From Actinomycetales bacterium (GTDB lineage: Bacteria > Actinomycetota > Actinomycetes > Actinomycetales > Cellulomonadaceae): a stretch of DNA of 64,000 bases. Location of the stretch: positions 124,001 to 188,000 of the forward strand of contig JAHLLI010000006.1 in assembly GCA_020444245.1 (NCBI GenBank), read 5' to 3'. The position numbers and the translations under genes are program-made. Positions within the stretch are counted from its first letter, which is position 1. Each line of letters begins with the position of its first letter. The notes below the pieces were generated by a model, which worked only from the letters and a program-made list of their open reading frames with translations, made no database searches and was not told where the DNA came from. Of this stretch, positions 62,134 to 64,000 are shown piece by piece.

Positions 62134-62816
62134 CGGGACCGCCCGACGAACTTGTAGCCCACGCCGCGCACGGTGGCGACGAACCGCGGGTCGGCCGCAT
62201 CGTCGCCCAGCCGGCTGCGGATGGATCGGATGTGCACGTCGACGACCCGCTCGTCGCCGTACCAGTCCTGGCCCCAGACCTGGCGCAGGAGCTGCCCACG
62301 GGAGAACACCCGACCGGGTGCGGCGGCGAGCACCGCGAGCAGGTCGAACTCGAGGCTGGACAGCTCCACCGGGGTGCCGTCGACGGTGACCTCGTGGCGT
62401 GCCCGGTCCAGCACGAACCCGCCGTGCTTGAGCACCTCGTCGTCCGGCGCCGGTCCGCGGTCGCGCCGCAGCACCGCGCCCACCCGCGCGGCGACCTCGC
62501 GCGGGCTGAACGGCTTGGTCACGTAGTCGTCGGCCCCGACCGCGAGCCCGACGAGGGTGTCGACCTCCTCGGCCCGGGCGGTCACCAGGATGACGAAGAC
62601 GTCGCTGGTGGTGCGCACCCGGCGCAGGGTCTCCAGGCCGTCGATCCCCGGCAGCATCACGTCGAGCAGGACCACGTCGACGTCGTCGGCGGCGAGCACC
62701 TCCAGGGCGTCCTCGCCGGTGGCGGCCTCGAGCACCCGGTGGCCGTCCGCCTCGAGGTACCCGCGCAGCACGTCGCGGATGTGCGGCTCGTCGTCGACGA
62801 CCAGGACGGTGCGCAT
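62130..62816 (-). CDS. OmpR-family response regulator
   Basis: A 228-aa regulator. Receiver with D52 (VVLLDVMLPGIDG) and DDYVTKPFSP (Lys), then a winged-helix output domain (LSSLEFDLLAVLAAAPGRVF, VVDVHIRSIRSRLGD, VATVRGVGYKF). CCGGAGG precedes the ATG. Partner of the kinase just downstream. Confidence 0.95.
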   Translation of the reverse strand: MRTVLVVDDEPHIRDVLRGYLEADGHRVLEAATGEDALEVLAADDVDVVLLDVMLPGIDGLETLRRVRTTSDVFVILVTARAEEVDTLVGLAVGADDYVTKPFSPREVAARVGAVLRRDRGPAPDDEVLKHGGFVLDRARHEVTVDGTPVELSSLEFDLLAVLAAAPGRVFSRGQLLRQVWGQDWYGDERVVDVHIRSIRSRLGDDAADPRFVATVRGVGYKFVGRSR

Positions 62817-62889
62817 CAGACCTCCGGGGGTGTCTCGTGCAGGGTAGCGGCGCGGACCGGGTGCCGGTCCGCGCCACTGGCGGTGCTGG

Positions 62890-63228
62890 TCAGGAGCTGA
62901 CGTCGACGCGGTCACGCAGGCGCGTGCGGTCGAAGGTGCCGTCGCCGGTCTGGTCGTGCAGCCGCTGGCGGACCTGGTCCTGGTCGGCGGTCACCTCGTC
63001 GTAGTAGGGGCACTCGGTCGGGTCGCCGAGGCCGTCGCCGGCGGTCGCGCCGCCGTACCCACCGGCCCAGTCGTCGTCCTGGCCGTAGCCCGCGGCGACC
63101 ATGGTGTGCTGGGTCCACTGGAACGGCGAGAAGCCGTTGACCGCGGGGGCCGCGCTCGCCGCGGCCGCTCCGGCGAGCGTGAGGCCGACGGTGGTGGCGC
63201 CGATCGCGAGCATCGTCCGGGTCTTCAT
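62890..63228 (-). CDS. small secreted protein next to the two-component system
   Basis: A 112-aa exported protein: signal peptide MKTRTMLAIGATTVGLTLAG cleaved near SAAAP, then a Gly/Asp/Tyr-rich middle (AGYGQDDDWAGGYGGATAGD) and a charged helical tail (ADQDQVRQRLHDQTGDGT). One Cys (TECPYYDE). GGAGGAGG site. Upstream of, and on the same strand as, the two-component genes; may be their target or a ligand-binding accessory. Family not recognised. Confidence 0.75.
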   Translation of the reverse strand: MKTRTMLAIGATTVGLTLAGAAAASAAPAVNGFSPFQWTQHTMVAAGYGQDDDWAGGYGGATAGDGLGDPTECPYYDEVTADQDQVRQRLHDQTGDGTFDRTRLRDRVDVSS

Positions 63229-63336
63229 GGTTCCTCCTCCTTGTCGAGAGCATCGGTGCTCCGTTGCTGATGACTCCAGCCTGGAGGGGGCCCGTGAGGG
63301 CCCTAGGGACGACCGCATGAAGAGTCGGTGAAGGCG

Positions 63337-63753
63337 TCAGCGCATCCGGGCGAGTGCGAGCACGGCCCGTAGCCCGTCGTCGGTGCCCGGCCAGTGCCGG
63401 GTCACGGCCTCGGTGCCGGCGGTGCGCAGCACGGAGCGCAGCACCAGGGCGACGAGCACGAGGTCGTCGGCCCAACCGAGCACCGGGACGAAGTCCGGCA
63501 CCAGGTCGATGGGCGAGACGAGGTAGGCGAGCAGCAGCCACAGCCGCACCCGCACGCCGCGGGGGAGCGTCGGGTCCGCCGCGAGCCGTCGGACCAGTCT
63601 CACCAGGTCGGGCACCAGGCGGGCGGCGGCGCCGAGGGTGGCCTGCCCGGGCGCGACGGCCCACAGGGCCGCGACGGCGACCGCCCACAGCAGGACCAGG
63701 CCGCCGACCACCGCGACGGGCACCGACCACCAGTGCTCCCACCAGCCGGTCAT
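63337..63753 (-). CDS. YkvA/DUF1232 membrane protein
   Basis: A 138-aa protein with an N-terminal membrane helix (VPVAVVGGLVLLWAVAVAAL) and the DUF1232 signature LLAYLVSPIDLVPDFVPVLG then WADDLVLVALVLRSV. ATG 63753 fits the domain start. Function of the family not established. Divergent from the CDF gene. Confidence 0.88.
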   Translation of the reverse strand: MTGWWEHWWSVPVAVVGGLVLLWAVAVAALWAVAPGQATLGAAARLVPDLVRLVRRLAADPTLPRGVRVRLWLLLAYLVSPIDLVPDFVPVLGWADDLVLVALVLRSVLRTAGTEAVTRHWPGTDDGLRAVLALARMR

Positions 63754-63841
63754 CGCCGGACCGGGGCTCGTGGGGTGCGTCCTCGTGCAGGGTCGCCGGG
63801 CATCGCGAGGATAGTAGGGGACACGGACCGGGAGAGGTGGC

Positions 63842-64000
63842 ATGGCGCACGACCACGCGCACGCGCAGGGCGTCGAGCAGCGGCGGCGCCTGGCCGTCGC
63901 GCTCGGGATCACCGCCGTGATCCTGATCGCCGAGGTGGTCGGCGCGGTGATCACCGGGAGCCTCGCGCTGCTGGTCGACGCCGCGCACATGCTCACCGAC
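63842..64000 (+). CDS. cation diffusion facilitator family transporter (5' part)
   Basis: The first 53 codons of a CDF metal exporter, cut by the window end. A His-rich start (MAHDHAHAQG), first membrane helix (VALGITAVILIAEVVGAVIT) and the TM2 metal motif VDAAHMLTD, with the His/Asp pair used for Zn, Co or Cd binding. GAGAGGTGGC precedes the ATG. Confidence 0.88.
   Translation, partial: MAHDHAHAQGVEQRRRLAVALGITAVILIAEVVGAVITGSLALLVDAAHMLTD

Overview
This is about 64 kb of very GC-rich DNA with dense, short-spaced genes, frequent GTG starts, many 4-nt GTGA/ATGA overlaps and strong GGAGG ribosome sites. Together with a homodimeric AceE, a PucR-type FasR beside fabD-fabH-acpP-fabF, polyphosphate glucokinase, DUF3145/DUF3052 proteins and the glnA-glnE pair, this points to a chromosomal segment of an actinobacterium, most likely a Cellulomonas-like member of the Micrococcales (inference from gene content; no 16S rRNA is present). 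No phage, insertion sequence, plasmid gene or CRISPR array was seen.

Layout. 0-12 kb: assorted metabolic and regulatory genes (HpaI-type aldolase, SDR, a CAU-anticodon tRNA, patatin, a DUF2975/XRE pair, Nudix, a GntR/membrane pair), then an MntR-like regulator divergent from a P1B-5-type metal ATPase with a C-terminal hemerythrin domain. 11-24 kb: the most distinctive part, five large secreted proteins that share one FG-GAP-like propeller module joined to different domains (DUF3152 metalloprotease, M15/VanY-like peptidase plus peptidoglycan-binding domain, subtilisin plus seven fibronectin III domains, and two with beta-rich N-termini). They are flanked on both sides by paralogous single-pass PQQ-like propeller proteins. 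24-31 kb: deformylase, DUF3145 and the fatty-acid synthase II operon with its PucR-type activator. 31-37.6 kb: secreted 5'-nucleotidase, small genes, a broken regulator gene and an ECF sigma factor coupled to a third PQQ-like propeller protein. 37.6-45.6 kb: aceE, DUF3052, tRNA-Val, aldo/keto reductase, the Nif3/zinc-ribbon/phosphatase operon and rnpB. 45.7-56 kb: a thiol-redox pair (CcdA and a thioredoxin-rhodanese fusion) behind a CsoR/CstR-type palindrome, then ppgK-map, panB-EEP, glnA and glnE. 56-64 kb: a degraded stretch, an NHEJ locus (LigD polymerase divergent from Ku plus a PHP protein), a two-component system with a small secreted protein, a YkvA-like protein and the start of a CDF metal transporter.

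Functional themes are core housekeeping (lipid synthesis, nitrogen assimilation, pyruvate oxidation, methionine processing), metal and thiol homeostasis, DNA-end joining and an extracellular protein island. The island is the best candidate for an undescribed system: one repeat module serves as a common chassis for several secreted activities, and a 71-bp near-identical inverted repeat within it suggests recent sequence exchange between neighbouring genes.
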